Both the position numbers and the translations under genes were made by a program. Positions 9,495-19,082 of a DNA stretch of 64,000 nucleotides are shown here, one piece after another. The notes beneath the pieces were generated by a model. That model worked only from the letters and a program-made list of their open reading frames with translations, had not been told where the DNA came from and did no database searches. This DNA is from Klebsiella africana (GTDB taxonomy: Bacteria; Pseudomonadota; Gammaproteobacteria; Enterobacterales; Enterobacteriaceae): positions 1,612,001 through 1,676,000 of the forward strand of contig NZ_CP084874.1 in assembly GCF_020526085.1 (NCBI RefSeq), written 5' to 3'. Positions within the stretch are counted from its first letter, which is position 1. Each line of letters begins with the position of its first letter.

Positions 9495-10652
9495 ATGGAG
9501 AGAAATGTCACGCTGGACTTTGTCCGCGGCGTCGCCATCCTCGGTATCCTGCTTCTCAATATCAGCGCCTTCGGTTTGCCGAAGGCGGCTTACCTCAATC
9601 CCGCCTGGTCAGGAAGCGCGACCCTCAGCGATGCCTGGACCTGGGCACTCCTCGACCTGCTGGCGCAGGTGAAATTTCTCACCCTGTTCGCGCTGCTGTT
9701 TGGCGCCGGTCTGCAGCTATTGCTCCCGCGAGGGAAGCGCTGGATCCAGTCGCGGCTGACGCTGCTGGCGCTGCTTGGTTTCATTCACGGTCTTTTTTTC
9801 TGGGATGGCGACATTCTGCTGGCCTACGCCCTGGTGGGGCTGGTGAGCTGGCGCATGGTGCGTGAGGCGCAGCACGTCAAATCGCTATTCAACACCGGGG
9901 TGGTGCTTTACCTCATCGGCATTGCGGTGCTGGTCCTGCTGGGGGTCATCTCCGGGACGGCGGCGAATCGCTCCTGGGTGCCGGATGCGGCGAACCTGCA
10001 ATATGAGCAGTACTGGAAGCTGCATGGCGGCATGGAGGCGGTCAGCAACCGGGCGGATATGCTATCGGACAATCTGCTGGCCCTGGGCGCACAGTATGGC
10101 TGGCAGCTGGCGGGGATGATGCTGATGGGCGCGGCGCTGATGCGCAGCGGCTGGCTCAAAGGGCAGTTCAGCCTGCGTCACTACCGGCGCACAGGCGCCC
10201 TGCTGGTGGTGGCCGGTATGGCGGTCAATCTGCCGGCAATATTCGCCCAGTGGTATCTGGCCTGGGACTATCGCTGGTGTGCGTTTTTGCTGCAGGCGCC
10301 GCGCGAACTGAGCGCCCCGTTGCAGGCAATCGGCTATGCCTCGCTGGCCTGGGGTTACTGGCCGCAGCTCTGCCGTTTCCGCCTGGTGGGCGCTATCGCC
10401 TGCGTCGGACGCATGGCGCTGACTAACTATCTGCTGCAGACCTTGATCTGCACCACCCTGTTTTATCATCTCGGGCTGTTTATGCGCTTCGATCGTCTGC
10501 AGCTGCTGGCCTTCGTTCCTCCCATCTGGGCCGTTAACCTCCTCGTCTCATCGCTGTGGCTGCGTCGTTTCCGCCAGGGGCCAGTGGAATGGCTGTGGCG
10601 TCAGTTAACCCTGCGTGCGTCAGGCACATCACTCAAAGACACATCCAGATAA
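9495..10652 (+). CDS. yeiB: DUF418 inner-membrane protein YeiB
   Basis: 385 residues with about ten membrane helices. The N-terminal MERNVTLDFVRGVAILGILLLNI and the C-terminal DUF418 region ending near SSLWLRRFRQGPVEWLWRQ identify the YeiB family. Function is unknown. It lies 15 bases after folE with a weak gagcagg ribosome site, and folE-yeiB is a conserved enterobacterial pair, so a role near folate or pterin metabolism is possible but unproven. Confidence 0.9.
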   Translation: MERNVTLDFVRGVAILGILLLNISAFGLPKAAYLNPAWSGSATLSDAWTWALLDLLAQVKFLTLFALLFGAGLQLLLPRGKRWIQSRLTLLALLGFIHGLFFWDGDILLAYALVGLVSWRMVREAQHVKSLFNTGVVLYLIGIAVLVLLGVISGTAANRSWVPDAANLQYEQYWKLHGGMEAVSNRADMLSDNLLALGAQYGWQLAGMMLMGAALMRSGWLKGQFSLRHYRRTGALLVVAGMAVNLPAIFAQWYLAWDYRWCAFLLQAPRELSAPLQAIGYASLAWGYWPQLCRFRLVGAIACVGRMALTNYLLQTLICTTLFYHLGLFMRFDRLQLLAFVPPIWAVNLLVSSLWLRRFRQGPVEWLWRQLTLRASGTSLKDTSR

Positions 10653-10683
10653 CGATCTCGATCACAATCATTAACAAAACGGA

Positions 10684-10697
10684 TGTAAACGTTTCCA
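10684..10697. promoter_or_regulatory. GalR/GalS operator upstream of galS
   Basis: tgtaaacgtttcca matches the Gal operator consensus (GTGnAAnCGnTTnCAC type) with its central CG. It lies just upstream of a CRP site and implies autoregulation of galS. Confidence 0.82.
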
Positions 10698-10701
10698 GCC
10701 G

Positions 10702-10717
10702 TGTGACCTCACTCACG
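10702..10717. promoter_or_regulatory. CRP site of galS
   Basis: TGTGA-N6-TCACG. Its centre (10709.5) is 41.5 bases from a start predicted about 7 bases after the extended -10 tgccagaat (10736-10744): the geometry of a class II CRP promoter. Confidence 0.8.
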
Positions 10718-10807
10718 TAGCGGACCGCGGGTCGCTGCCAGAATAGCCTCCTTGCTGAGCACAGGAGGTGAATGTGACGTGCTGTAATTCTCTTAAGGTC
10801 GCAGAGT

Positions 10808-11830
10808 ATGATCACCATTCGTGATGTCGCCCGCCAGGCGGGCGTATCCGTGGCCACCGTGTCGCGGGTGCTGAACAACAGCGCGCTGGTGAGCCCTGAT
10901 ACGCGCGACGCCGTGATGAAAGCGGTGACCCAGCTGGGCTACCGGCCCAACGCCAACGCCCAGGCGCTGGCCACCCAGGTGAGCGATACCATCGGCGTGG
11001 TGGTGATGGACGTCTCCGACGCCTTCTTCGGCGCGCTGGTGAAAGCAGTGGATACCGTTGCTCAGCAGCATCAGAAATATGTGCTGATCGGCAACAGCTA
11101 TCACGAGGCGGAAAAAGAGCGCCACGCCATCGAGGTGCTGATCCGCCAGCGCTGCTCGGCGCTGATCGTCCATTCGAAAGCCCTCAGTGATGATGAACTG
11201 AGCGACTTTATGCAACATATTCCGGGAATGGTGCTGATCAACCGCATTGTACCGGGATATGCCCATCGCTGCGTCGGGCTCGACAACGTCAGCGGTGCGC
11301 TGATGGCCACCCGCATGCTGCTTAATCACGGTCACCAGCGCATCGGCTACCTCTCCTCGAATCACGGTATTGAAGATGACGATATGCGCCGGGAAGGGTG
11401 GAGCAAAGCGCTGCAGGAGCAGGGCATCATCGCCCCGGACAGTTGGATCGGTTCCGGCTCCCCGGATATGCAGGGCGGTGAAGCGGCGATGGTCGAACTG
11501 CTGGGGCGCAATCTCGGCCTCACCGCGGTGTTTGCCTATAACGACAGCATGGCGGCCGGCGCGCTGACGACGCTGAAGGACAACGGCATTGTCGTGCCGC
11601 AGCATCTGTCGCTGATTGGCTTTGATGATATTCCTATTTCCCGTTACACCGATCCGCAGCTCACCACGGTGCGCTATCCGGTGATGTCGATGGCAAAGCT
11701 GGCCACCGAGCTGGCGCTGCTGGGGGCGGCCGGTAAGCTGGATCGCGAGGCGACGCACTGCTTTATGCCGACGCTGGTGCGTCGTCATTCCGTCGCCCAG
11801 CGGCAAACTGTGGGGCCGATCACTAACTGA
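10808..11830 (+). CDS. galS: mgl operon repressor GalS
   Basis: 340-residue LacI/GalR-family repressor (isorepressor of the galactose regulon). N-terminal helix-turn-helix and hinge: [20 protein letters not shown]; periplasmic-binding-like effector domain from about residue 60, ending with the family segment SHP-like [11 protein letters not shown]. It binds D-galactose or fucose and represses mglBAC and itself. Same strand and immediately upstream of mglB, separated by a 297-base control region. The C-terminus is about six residues shorter than in E. coli. Confidence 0.96.
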   Translation: MITIRDVARQAGVSVATVSRVLNNSALVSPDTRDAVMKAVTQLGYRPNANAQALATQVSDTIGVVVMDVSDAFFGALVKAVDTVAQQHQKYVLIGNSYHEAEKERHAIEVLIRQRCSALIVHSKALSDDELSDFMQHIPGMVLINRIVPGYAHRCVGLDNVSGALMATRMLLNHGHQRIGYLSSNHGIEDDDMRREGWSKALQEQGIIAPDSWIGSGSPDMQGGEAAMVELLGRNLGLTAVFAYNDSMAAGALTTLKDNGIVVPQHLSLIGFDDIPISRYTDPQLTTVRYPVMSMAKLATELALLGAAGKLDREATHCFMPTLVRRHSVAQRQTVGPITN

Positions 11831-11843
11831 AGCGCTGGTGGGA

Positions 11844-11857
11844 TGTAACCGCTTTCA
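11844..11857. promoter_or_regulatory. GalS/GalR operator of mglBAC
   Basis: tgtaaccgctttca, a Gal operator half-palindrome pair with a central CG, four bases upstream of the CRP site. Centre near -60 relative to the predicted mgl start. Confidence 0.82.
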
Positions 11858-11860
11858 ATT

Positions 11861-11903
11861 TGTGAGTAAATTCACAGTATATTAACATTCGCCTGATTAT
11901 GAT
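11861..11903 (+). promoter_or_regulatory. CRP-dependent mglBAC promoter
   Basis: Perfect CRP palindrome TGTGA-N6-TCACA at 11861-11876 and a -10 hexamer tatgat at 11898-11903. A start at about 11910 places the CRP centre at -41.5 (class II) and leaves a leader of about 218 bases before mglB. Confidence 0.85.
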
Positions 11904-12127
11904 GGCAGCGTTTACCAGTCTGAACCGCAAGGTGACGAGTAATCCTCACTTTTTTTAGTAGGAACAAGGCGTTAAACGAGTTTTAGAGTCGTATTTTTCT
12001 GGAGCGTTACCCGACACGGAAGACCGAATTTTCGTCGTGAAATGCGTTGTGCGGTAACACTAATGCAACAAACCCCCGCCCGCATTCTTTCACAATAATG
12101 ACCCTGCATAATAAAACCGGAGATTCC

Positions 12128-13126
12128 ATGAATAAGAAGGTGTTTACCCTGTCTGCTGTAATGGCTGGTCTGTTATTTGGCGCCGCCGCACACGCAGCAG
12201 ATACCCGTATCGGCGTGACGATTTATAAATATGACGACAACTTTATGTCGGTGGTGCGTAAGGCGATTGAAAAAGATGGCAAATCCGCGCCTGACGTCCA
12301 GCTGCTGATGAATGACTCGCAGAACGACCAGTCGAAACAAAACGATCAAATTGACGTGCTGTTGGCGAAAGGCGTGAAGGCACTGGCGATCAACCTGGTT
12401 GACCCGGCGGCTGCGGGAACGGTGATCGAAAAAGCGCGTGGACAGAATATTCCGGTGGTGTTCTTCAACAAAGAGCCTTCCCGTAAAGCACTGGATAGCT
12501 ATGACAAAGCTTATTACGTCGGTACTGACTCGAAAGAGTCCGGGATTATTCAGGGCGATCTGATCGCTAAACACTGGAAAGCCAACCCGAACTGGGATCT
12601 GAACAAAGATGGCCAGATTCAGTTCGTCCTGCTGAAAGGCGAGCCGGGCCACCCGGATGCGGAAGCGCGTACCACCTACGTTATTAAAGAGCTGAATGAT
12701 AAAGGTCTGAAGACCCAGCAGCTGCAGCTGGATACCGCCATGTGGGATACCGCGCAGGCGAAAGACAAAATGGACGCCTGGCTCTCCGGCCCGAATGCCA
12801 ACAAGATTGAAGTGGTGATCGCGAACAACGACGCCATGGCGATGGGCGCGGTTGAAGCGCTGAAAGCGCATAACAAGAGCAGCATTCCGGTATTCGGCGT
12901 TGATGCCCTGCCAGAAGCGCTGGCGCTGGTCAAATCCGGCGCGATGGCCGGTACCGTGCTGAACGATGCTAACAACCAGGCGAAAGCGACCTTCGATCTG
13001 GCGAAAAACCTCGCCGAAGGTAAAGATGCCGCGGCGGGAACTAACTGGAAAATTGACAACAAGATCGTCCGCGTACCGTACGTGGGCGTCGATAAAGACA
13101 ACCTGAGCCAGTTTACCGGCAAATAA
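12128..13126 (+). CDS. mglB: Galactose/glucose-binding periplasmic protein
   Basis: 332 residues. Binds D-galactose or D-glucose in the periplasm, delivers it to MglAC and serves as a chemotaxis ligand for Trg. A 23-residue signal peptide ends AAHA before [14 protein letters not shown]. The calcium-binding loop DLNKDGQIQ and the binding-cleft segments are present. The start MNKKVFTLS follows a ccggagattcc ribosome site; the longer in-frame start 81 bases upstream would destroy the signal peptide and is rejected. First gene of mglBAC, followed by a stable hairpin likely to protect its mRNA. Confidence 0.98.
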   Translation: MNKKVFTLSAVMAGLLFGAAAHAADTRIGVTIYKYDDNFMSVVRKAIEKDGKSAPDVQLLMNDSQNDQSKQNDQIDVLLAKGVKALAINLVDPAAAGTVIEKARGQNIPVVFFNKEPSRKALDSYDKAYYVGTDSKESGIIQGDLIAKHWKANPNWDLNKDGQIQFVLLKGEPGHPDAEARTTYVIKELNDKGLKTQQLQLDTAMWDTAQAKDKMDAWLSGPNANKIEVVIANNDAMAMGAVEALKAHNKSSIPVFGVDALPEALALVKSGAMAGTVLNDANNQAKATFDLAKNLAEGKDAAAGTNWKIDNKIVRVPYVGVDKDNLSQFTGK

Positions 13127-13142
13127 TCGTGATGTGAGTTGC

Positions 13143-13163
13143 GGGCGTGGGTTATCCACGCCC
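13143..13163 (+). repeat. Stabilising hairpin between mglB and mglA
   Basis: Perfect 8-bp stem gggcgtgg / ccacgccc with a 5-base loop and no T-run, so it is not a terminator. A second small stem (ctggcgctattgcgccgg) follows at about 13194-13211. Such structures commonly protect an upstream message from 3' decay and would keep MglB in excess over MglA and MglC. Confidence 0.7.
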
Positions 13164-13244
13164 GATTATTCCTGATACAGAACCAGACTCCTGCTGGCGC
13201 TATTGCGCCGGACGGGGCGTGCATGAACGCAGCCAGGTATAACT

Positions 13245-14765
13245 ATGGTCAGCAATAATAGCGAACGGTCAGGCGAATATTTGTTGGAAATGACCAACAT
13301 CAACAAATCGTTTCCTGGCGTCAAGGCTCTTGATAATGTCAACCTGAAGGTTCGTCCGCACTCCATTCATGCGTTAATGGGTGAGAACGGCGCCGGGAAA
13401 TCGACATTATTAAAATGCCTTTTTGGGATCTATCAAAAAGATTCCGGCAGCATTCTTTTTCAGGGAAAAGAGATCGATTTCCATTCGGCGAAAGAAGCCC
13501 TGGAAAACGGTATTTCGATGGTGCATCAGGAATTAAACCTGGTATTACAGCGTTCGGTCATGGATAACATGTGGCTCGGGCGCTATCCCACCAAAGGCAT
13601 GTTTGTCGATCAGGACAAAATGTACCGGGATACCAAGGCCATTTTTGATGAGCTGGATATTGATATCGATCCGCGCGCCCGCGTCGGTACTTTATCGGTA
13701 TCCCAGATGCAGATGATTGAGATCGCCAAGGCGTTTTCCTATGACGCCAAAATCGTCATCATGGACGAGCCGACGTCATCGCTGACGGAAAAAGAGGTCA
13801 ACCATCTGTTTAAGATCATCCGCAAGCTGAAAGATCGCGGCTGCGGTATCGTCTATATCTCGCATAAAATGGAAGAAATTTTCCAGTTGTGCGATGAAAT
13901 AACCATCCTGCGCGACGGCCAGTGGATCGCCACTCAGCCGCTGGAAGGGCTGGATATGGACAAGATCATCGCCATGATGGTCGGGCGCTCGCTCAACCAG
14001 CGTTTTCCGGATCGCGAAAACACCCCGGGGGAAGTGATCCTCCAGGTGCGCAATCTGACCTCGCTGCGCCAGCCGTCCATTCGCGATGTCTCCTTTGATC
14101 TGCATAAAGGCGAAATTCTCGGTATCGCCGGCCTGGTGGGCGCTAAACGCACCGACATCGTGGAGACCCTGTTCGGCATCCGTGAGAAGGCCAGCGGCAC
14201 CATCACCCTGCACGGTAAAAAGATCAACAACCACAGCGCCAACGAGGCGATTAACCACGGTTTTGCGCTGGTGACCGAGGAGCGGCGCTCCACCGGGATT
14301 TATGCCTATCTGGATATCGGATTTAACTCGCTGATCTCCAATATTAAGAAATATAAAAACAGCGTCGGCTTGCTGGATAACTCGCGAATGAAGAGCGATA
14401 CCCAATGGGTTATTGACTCGATGCGCGTCAAAACCCCCGGCCAGCATACGCAGATTGGCTCGCTTTCCGGTGGTAACCAGCAAAAGGTCATTATAGGCCG
14501 CTGGCTGCTGACCCAGCCGGAGATCCTGATGCTGGATGAGCCAACGCGCGGTATCGACGTCGGCGCCAAATTCGAGATCTATCAGCTGATCGCCGAGCTG
14601 GCTAAAAAAGACAAAGGAATCATTATTATTTCTTCCGAAATGCCGGAACTGCTGGGGATTACCGACCGCATTCTGGTGATGAGCAACGGCCTGGTCGCGG
14701 GCATTGTTGAGACTAAAACCACCACGCAAAACGAAATACTGCGTCTTGCGTCATTGCACCTTTAA
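13245..14765 (+). CDS. mglA: Galactose/methyl galactoside ABC transporter ATPase
   Basis: 506 residues, two fused ABC domains. First domain: Walker [13 protein letters not shown], signature [14 protein letters not shown], Walker [14 protein letters not shown]. Second domain: degenerate Walker A ([16 protein letters not shown]), signature [15 protein letters not shown], Walker [14 protein letters not shown]. The altered second site is typical of monosaccharide importers (CUT2). It powers uptake through MglC. Second gene of mglBAC; a gap of about 120 bases with hairpins separates it from mglB. Confidence 0.98.
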   Translation: MVSNNSERSGEYLLEMTNINKSFPGVKALDNVNLKVRPHSIHALMGENGAGKSTLLKCLFGIYQKDSGSILFQGKEIDFHSAKEALENGISMVHQELNLVLQRSVMDNMWLGRYPTKGMFVDQDKMYRDTKAIFDELDIDIDPRARVGTLSVSQMQMIEIAKAFSYDAKIVIMDEPTSSLTEKEVNHLFKIIRKLKDRGCGIVYISHKMEEIFQLCDEITILRDGQWIATQPLEGLDMDKIIAMMVGRSLNQRFPDRENTPGEVILQVRNLTSLRQPSIRDVSFDLHKGEILGIAGLVGAKRTDIVETLFGIREKASGTITLHGKKINNHSANEAINHGFALVTEERRSTGIYAYLDIGFNSLISNIKKYKNSVGLLDNSRMKSDTQWVIDSMRVKTPGQHTQIGSLSGGNQQKVIIGRWLLTQPEILMLDEPTRGIDVGAKFEIYQLIAELAKKDKGIIIISSEMPELLGITDRILVMSNGLVAGIVETKTTTQNEILRLASLHL

Positions 14766-14780
14766 GATCAGGGGCTTCAC

Positions 14781-15791
14781 ATGAGTGCGTTAAATAAAAA
14801 GAGTTTTCTCACTTACCTGAAAGAGGGTGGGATATATGTCGTCCTTCTGGTCCTGTTGGCCATTATTATTTTCCAGGATCCGACATTTTTAAGTCTGCTC
14901 AACCTGAGTAATATTCTGACCCAGTCCTCGGTGCGTATTATTATTGCCCTCGGCGTGGCCGGACTTATCGTCACGCAGGGGACCGACCTCTCCGCGGGCC
15001 GTCAGGTGGGACTGGCGGCGGTCATTGCCGCCACCATGCTGCAGGCGGTGGATAATGCCAATAAGGTATTCCCGGATATGGCGACCATGCCGATCCCCCT
15101 GGTCATCCTGCTGGTATGCGCCATCGGGGCGGTCATCGGCCTGATTAACGGGATCGTCATCGCCTACCTGAACGTGACGCCGTTTATTACCACCCTCGGC
15201 ACCATGATCATCGTGTACGGCATTAACTCGCTGTACTACGATTTCGTGGGCGCGTCGCCGATCTCCGGTTTTGACAGCCACTTCTCCCATTTCGCCCAGG
15301 GATTTGTGGCGCTGGGCTCCTTCCGCCTGTCCTACATTACCTTCTACGCGCTGATTGCCGTCTTCTTTGTCTGGATCCTGTGGAACAAGACGCGCTTTGG
15401 TAAAAACATCTTCGCTATCGGCGGTAACCCGGAAGCGGCGAAAGTCTCCGGGGTTAACGTGGCGTTGAACCTGCTGATGATCTATGCCCTCTCCGGCGTG
15501 TTCTACGCCTTCGGCGGCCTGCTGGAAGCCGGACGTATCGGCTCGGCGACCAATAACCTCGGCTTTATGTATGAACTGGATGCTATTGCCGCCTGCGTGG
15601 TGGGCGGCGTATCGTTCAGCGGCGGGGTAGGGACTGTATTCGGCGTAGTGACCGGGGTGATTATCTTTACCGTCATCAACTACGGCCTGACCTATATCGG
15701 CGTTAACCCTTACTGGCAGTACATCATTAAGGGGGCGATTATTATCTTCGCCGTGGCGCTGGACTCCCTGAAATACGCCCGTAAAAAATAA
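14781..15791 (+). CDS. mglC: Galactose/methyl galactoside ABC permease
   Basis: 336 residues with about ten hydrophobic helices, CUT2/RbsC-like permease. Conserved elements include QGTDLSAGRQVGLAAV and the loop GGNPEAAKVSGVNV facing the ATPase. Starts 15 bases after mglA with agatcaggggc before the ATG. Last gene of mglBAC, closed by a strong terminator. In E. coli preT-preA and yeiS lie between mglC and sanA; here they are absent. Confidence 0.98.
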   Translation: MSALNKKSFLTYLKEGGIYVVLLVLLAIIIFQDPTFLSLLNLSNILTQSSVRIIIALGVAGLIVTQGTDLSAGRQVGLAAVIAATMLQAVDNANKVFPDMATMPIPLVILLVCAIGAVIGLINGIVIAYLNVTPFITTLGTMIIVYGINSLYYDFVGASPISGFDSHFSHFAQGFVALGSFRLSYITFYALIAVFFVWILWNKTRFGKNIFAIGGNPEAAKVSGVNVALNLLMIYALSGVFYAFGGLLEAGRIGSATNNLGFMYELDAIAACVVGGVSFSGGVGTVFGVVTGVIIFTVINYGLTYIGVNPYWQYIIKGAIIIFAVALDSLKYARKK

Positions 15792-15803
15792 GATTGAACG
15801 CAT

Positions 15804-15831
15804 AAAAAACCGCGCCTGGCGCGGTTTTTTT
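15804..15831 (+). terminator. mglBAC terminator
   Basis: An A-run, ccgcgcc / ggcgcgg stem and seven T. The A-run lets it work for sanA on the minus strand as well. Confidence 0.9.
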
Positions 15832-15859
15832 ATATCTGAAACGAATGCGTTGATGGAGG

Positions 15860-16585
<726 letters not shown>

Positions 16586-16689
16586 TCAATAATAGACAAC
16601 GGAGTCTTCAGGCTACTTTACCCGCCGGGTAAGCGCAAGAAACCCGCGTTTGATTGCGGGGATTTTCAGCAATATAGACAGATCGCCGA

Positions 16690-16840
16690 ACGCAGGTCGG
16701 GTAAGGCGTGAGCCGACACCCGGCATAGAGATCTTCAGCTCGCCATGGCGCGAACCGTAGGTCGGGTAAGCGTAGCGCCACCCGACAACATCACGGTATA
16801 ACAGGTCGGCAGGATAGGCCAAAGGCGCCATCCGGCAATC
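16690..16840. repeat. REP-type palindromic repeats, three copies
   Basis: Three direct copies of a REP-like element with the pattern gtaggtcgggtaagcgtagc ... cacccgac start near 16690, 16756 and 16802. Each can fold into a hairpin. They lie between cdd and sanA, which are on the same strand, with another short palindrome (ttacccgccgggtaa, 16618-16632) closer to sanA. A small frame across this stretch is not a gene. Confidence 0.75.
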
Positions 16841-16852
16841 TGCTCAGGTTGA

Positions 16853-17737
16853 TCAACCTAACAGCACGCGCTCAATATTCTGGCAGCCCAGCGCCTTCAG
16901 GGTGGCAACGGTGGCATCCCACTGGATCAGCGCCGCGTCGGCTTTCTCCGCCAGGATTGCCCGCTGGATATCAGGATAATCATAGCCGTTGAGGCTCAGG
17001 AGATTCAGCGCCCCCTGCAACGGCGGCAGCGTCGGGTTGAACGCCGCGTTTTCCGCATAGCTGCCGCGGAAAATTGCGCCATCTTTCAGCTCCAGCGCCA
17101 CGCCGGAGGGCGAGTGGCTGTAAGGTGCGTGACAGCGGTTGGCTGCCTGAATGGCTGCCTGGGTCAGGGCATCGCCGCTGACCGGGAAGCCATGGTCCTG
17201 TTCATCCATCAGCAGGGTTTTGATCTCCAGGTCTTTCGGGCCAAAGGCGTCCGGCAGATAGTGCTGGAGGGCATGGGCTTCGCGACCCGGCAGATGAATG
17301 CGCAGCGCCAGTCCACTGTTCAGTTCGTTCATAAACTGACGGCAGTGGCCGCATGGCGTGTAGTTCACCGTAATAGCGCGCAGGCAGGTCTCGCCGCGCA
17401 GCCAGGCGTGGCTGATGGCGCTCTGTTCGGCGTGGACGGTCTGCTGCATGGTCGCGCCGAGAAACTCCATGTTGCCGCCGAAGTACCAGCGGCCGCTGAC
17501 CCCGCGGGCGATCGCTCCGACGTTAAAATGAGAAAGGTCGGCGCGCGCGCAGGCGGCAGCAAGCGGCAGTAGCGCAAAGGCCAGCGCGTCTTCGTCCAGA
17601 CCTGTCGCCTGCTGCAGCGTCGCCACCTGATCGGCTTCGAGCAGCGCCGGGAAGTGCGGGTCGGTGAGCATCGGGGCGATGGCCGCCTGCAGGTCTGCTG
17701 CCAGAGTCGTCAAAGCAGCTTGAAAACGTGAGTGCAT
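16853..17737 (-). CDS. cdd: Cytidine deaminase
   Basis: 294 residues, the long enterobacterial homodimeric form with a catalytic N-terminal and a structural C-terminal deaminase-like half. Deaminates cytidine and deoxycytidine to uridine and deoxyuridine in pyrimidine salvage. Zinc and catalytic residues are visible in [11 protein letters not shown] and [12 protein letters not shown]. The upstream region carries a CRP-CytR-CRP array, the classical control of this gene. Confidence 0.97.
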   Translation of the reverse strand: MHSRFQAALTTLAADLQAAIAPMLTDPHFPALLEADQVATLQQATGLDEDALAFALLPLAAACARADLSHFNVGAIARGVSGRWYFGGNMEFLGATMQQTVHAEQSAISHAWLRGETCLRAITVNYTPCGHCRQFMNELNSGLALRIHLPGREAHALQHYLPDAFGPKDLEIKTLLMDEQDHGFPVSGDALTQAAIQAANRCHAPYSHSPSGVALELKDGAIFRGSYAENAAFNPTLPPLQGALNLLSLNGYDYPDIQRAILAEKADAALIQWDATVATLKALGCQNIERVLLG

Positions 17738-17796
17738 AGCGTTGCCTCATAACAATGTAATGGGAAGCCAGTGTACGGGCGTCCAGCAGTCTCATA

Positions 17797-17863
17797 TGTG
17801 ATGGATATCTCATTGTTTATGCAACTTTGATTTGTTGCATTAAAAAATGTGATTTAAATCACA
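17797..17863 (-). promoter_or_regulatory. cdd control region: CRP - CytR - CRP
   Basis: Two CRP sites, TGTGA-N6-TCTCA at 17797-17812 and the perfect palindrome TGTGA-N6-TCACA at 17848-17863, are centred 51 bases apart. Between them lie inverted CytR half-sites atgcaac (17819-17825) and gttgcatt (17834-17841). A minus-strand -10, tacact at 17775-17770, puts the proximal CRP site at about -41. This is the arrangement known for E. coli cdd. The distal CRP site ends two bases before the yohK stop codon. Confidence 0.87.
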
Positions 17864-17865
17864 AT

Positions 17866-18561
17866 TTATCCCACCACCGCGAGGATCAGCGGAAACAAGA
17901 ACGGCGCCATCAACGAGGTGATGATCCCGCACAGTACCAGCGCCAGCGAGCTAAACGCCCCTTCCTGGTAGTCCAGCTCGGCGCAGCGGGCGGTGCCGAG
18001 GGCGTGCGAGGCGGTACCCATCGACAGGCCGCGCGACGCTTTGGTATGAATACGCATCAGATTAAGCAGCGTATGGCCGAATACCGCCCCGAGGATACCG
18101 ACAAAAATTACGCACACGGCGCTGATGGCCGGAATGCCGCCGATACTGCCGCTGACCGCCATGGCAATTGGCGTCGTGACTGACTTAGGCAGAATAGAGG
18201 CGGCGATTTGCGGTGTGGCGCCCATCAGCAGGGCGACTGTAGTACCGGTGATCATCGCCACACAGCTGCCGATAAAGCAGATGGTGATGATCGATTTCCA
18301 GCGCGCGCGGATCTGGTGCAGTTGCTCATACAGCGGAAACGCGAGGGCGACCACTGCCGGCTGGAGCAGATCGTTGAGAACTTTGCTGCCGGCAAAATAA
18401 CGCTCATAGGAGATCCCGGTCAGCAGCAGAAACGGAATTATCACTATCATCGCCACCAGCAGCGGATTGAGCAGCGGGAACTTAAAGCGGGCCGCCAGTT
18501 TGCGGGCGAGAAAAAAGACGATCAGGGTTAGCGGCAGCGACCACCAGATTTCATGCATCAT
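17866..18561 (-). CDS. yohK: LrgB-family membrane protein YohK
   Basis: 231 residues with about six hydrophobic helices, LrgB/CidB family. Conserved run [18 protein letters not shown] and the C-terminal [20 protein letters not shown] are hallmarks. Partner of the LrgA-like YohJ; the yohJ stop overlaps the yohK start by 11 bases, so translation is probably coupled. LrgAB/CidAB systems were first linked to murein hydrolase control and later to transport of pyruvate or other small acids; the role of YohJK is not settled. The start [10 protein letters not shown] is chosen by homology. Confidence 0.93.
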   Translation of the reverse strand: MMHEIWWSLPLTLIVFFLARKLAARFKFPLLNPLLVAMIVIIPFLLLTGISYERYFAGSKVLNDLLQPAVVALAFPLYEQLHQIRARWKSIITICFIGSCVAMITGTTVALLMGATPQIAASILPKSVTTPIAMAVSGSIGGIPAISAVCVIFVGILGAVFGHTLLNLMRIHTKASRGLSMGTASHALGTARCAELDYQEGAFSSLALVLCGIITSLMAPFLFPLILAVVG

Positions 18562-18955
18562 TTTTCTTTTCCTTTTGCCCAATCACTTTACGTTCGCCAT
18601 GCACCAGGTGAGAGCTCCAGCTCACCACCACAAACACCACCAGGGTGCTGATGGCGCAGGAGATAACGACAGGCCCCAGCTGGGCGCGCAGCAGATCCCA
18701 GTACTGCATCACGCCGACGCCGATCGGCACGAACAGCAGCGCCATATAGCGGATCAGGATATTGCAGCCTGGATTGACCCACTGCGGCGGCATAATTTGC
18801 AGCGCCAGTAGCACGAACAGGATCAGCATGCCGATGATGCTGCCGGGGATAGTAATGGGCAGCAGCCCGGCGATAAAAATTCCGGCGTATAAGCAGGCGT
18901 AAATCAGGACGAAGGCCCGCAGGTACTGCCAGATAATAGTCAGCGATTTACTCAT
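18551..18955 (-). CDS. yohJ: LrgA-family membrane protein YohJ
   Basis: 134 residues with four hydrophobic helices, holin-like LrgA/CidA (UPF0299) family; conserved [14 protein letters not shown] and [13 protein letters not shown]. The start [15 protein letters not shown] (18955) follows the family; a longer frame upstream is rejected. First gene of yohJK, with a CRP site 50-65 bases upstream. Confidence 0.93.
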   Translation of the reverse strand: MSKSLTIIWQYLRAFVLIYACLYAGIFIAGLLPITIPGSIIGMLILFVLLALQIMPPQWVNPGCNILIRYMALLFVPIGVGVMQYWDLLRAQLGPVVISCAISTLVVFVVVSWSSHLVHGERKVIGQKEKKNDA

Positions 18956-19004
18956 GGTATTAACCCTTGATGAACTGCATTCATCATACAATTAATCCCT
19001 AAAA

Positions 19005-19020
19005 TGTGCTACCGATCACA
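19005..19020 (-). promoter_or_regulatory. CRP site upstream of yohJK
   Basis: Read on the minus strand, TGTGA-N6-GCACA, one mismatch from consensus, centred 58 bases before the yohJ start. No clear -10 at class II distance was found. Confidence 0.6.
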
Positions 19021-19082
19021 TCATGAATTCTGCGCATCCCGGGCATAGACAACGGGAACCGGCAGCTCATTCGGCGAGCACG

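Noticed and set aside
16613..16831. 72-codon minus-strand frame between cdd and sanA
   Set aside because: Consists of REP repeat sequence.
16690..16840. Repeated units as a possible CRISPR array
   Set aside because: Units are imperfect REP palindromes of unequal spacing with no unique spacers and no cas genes.
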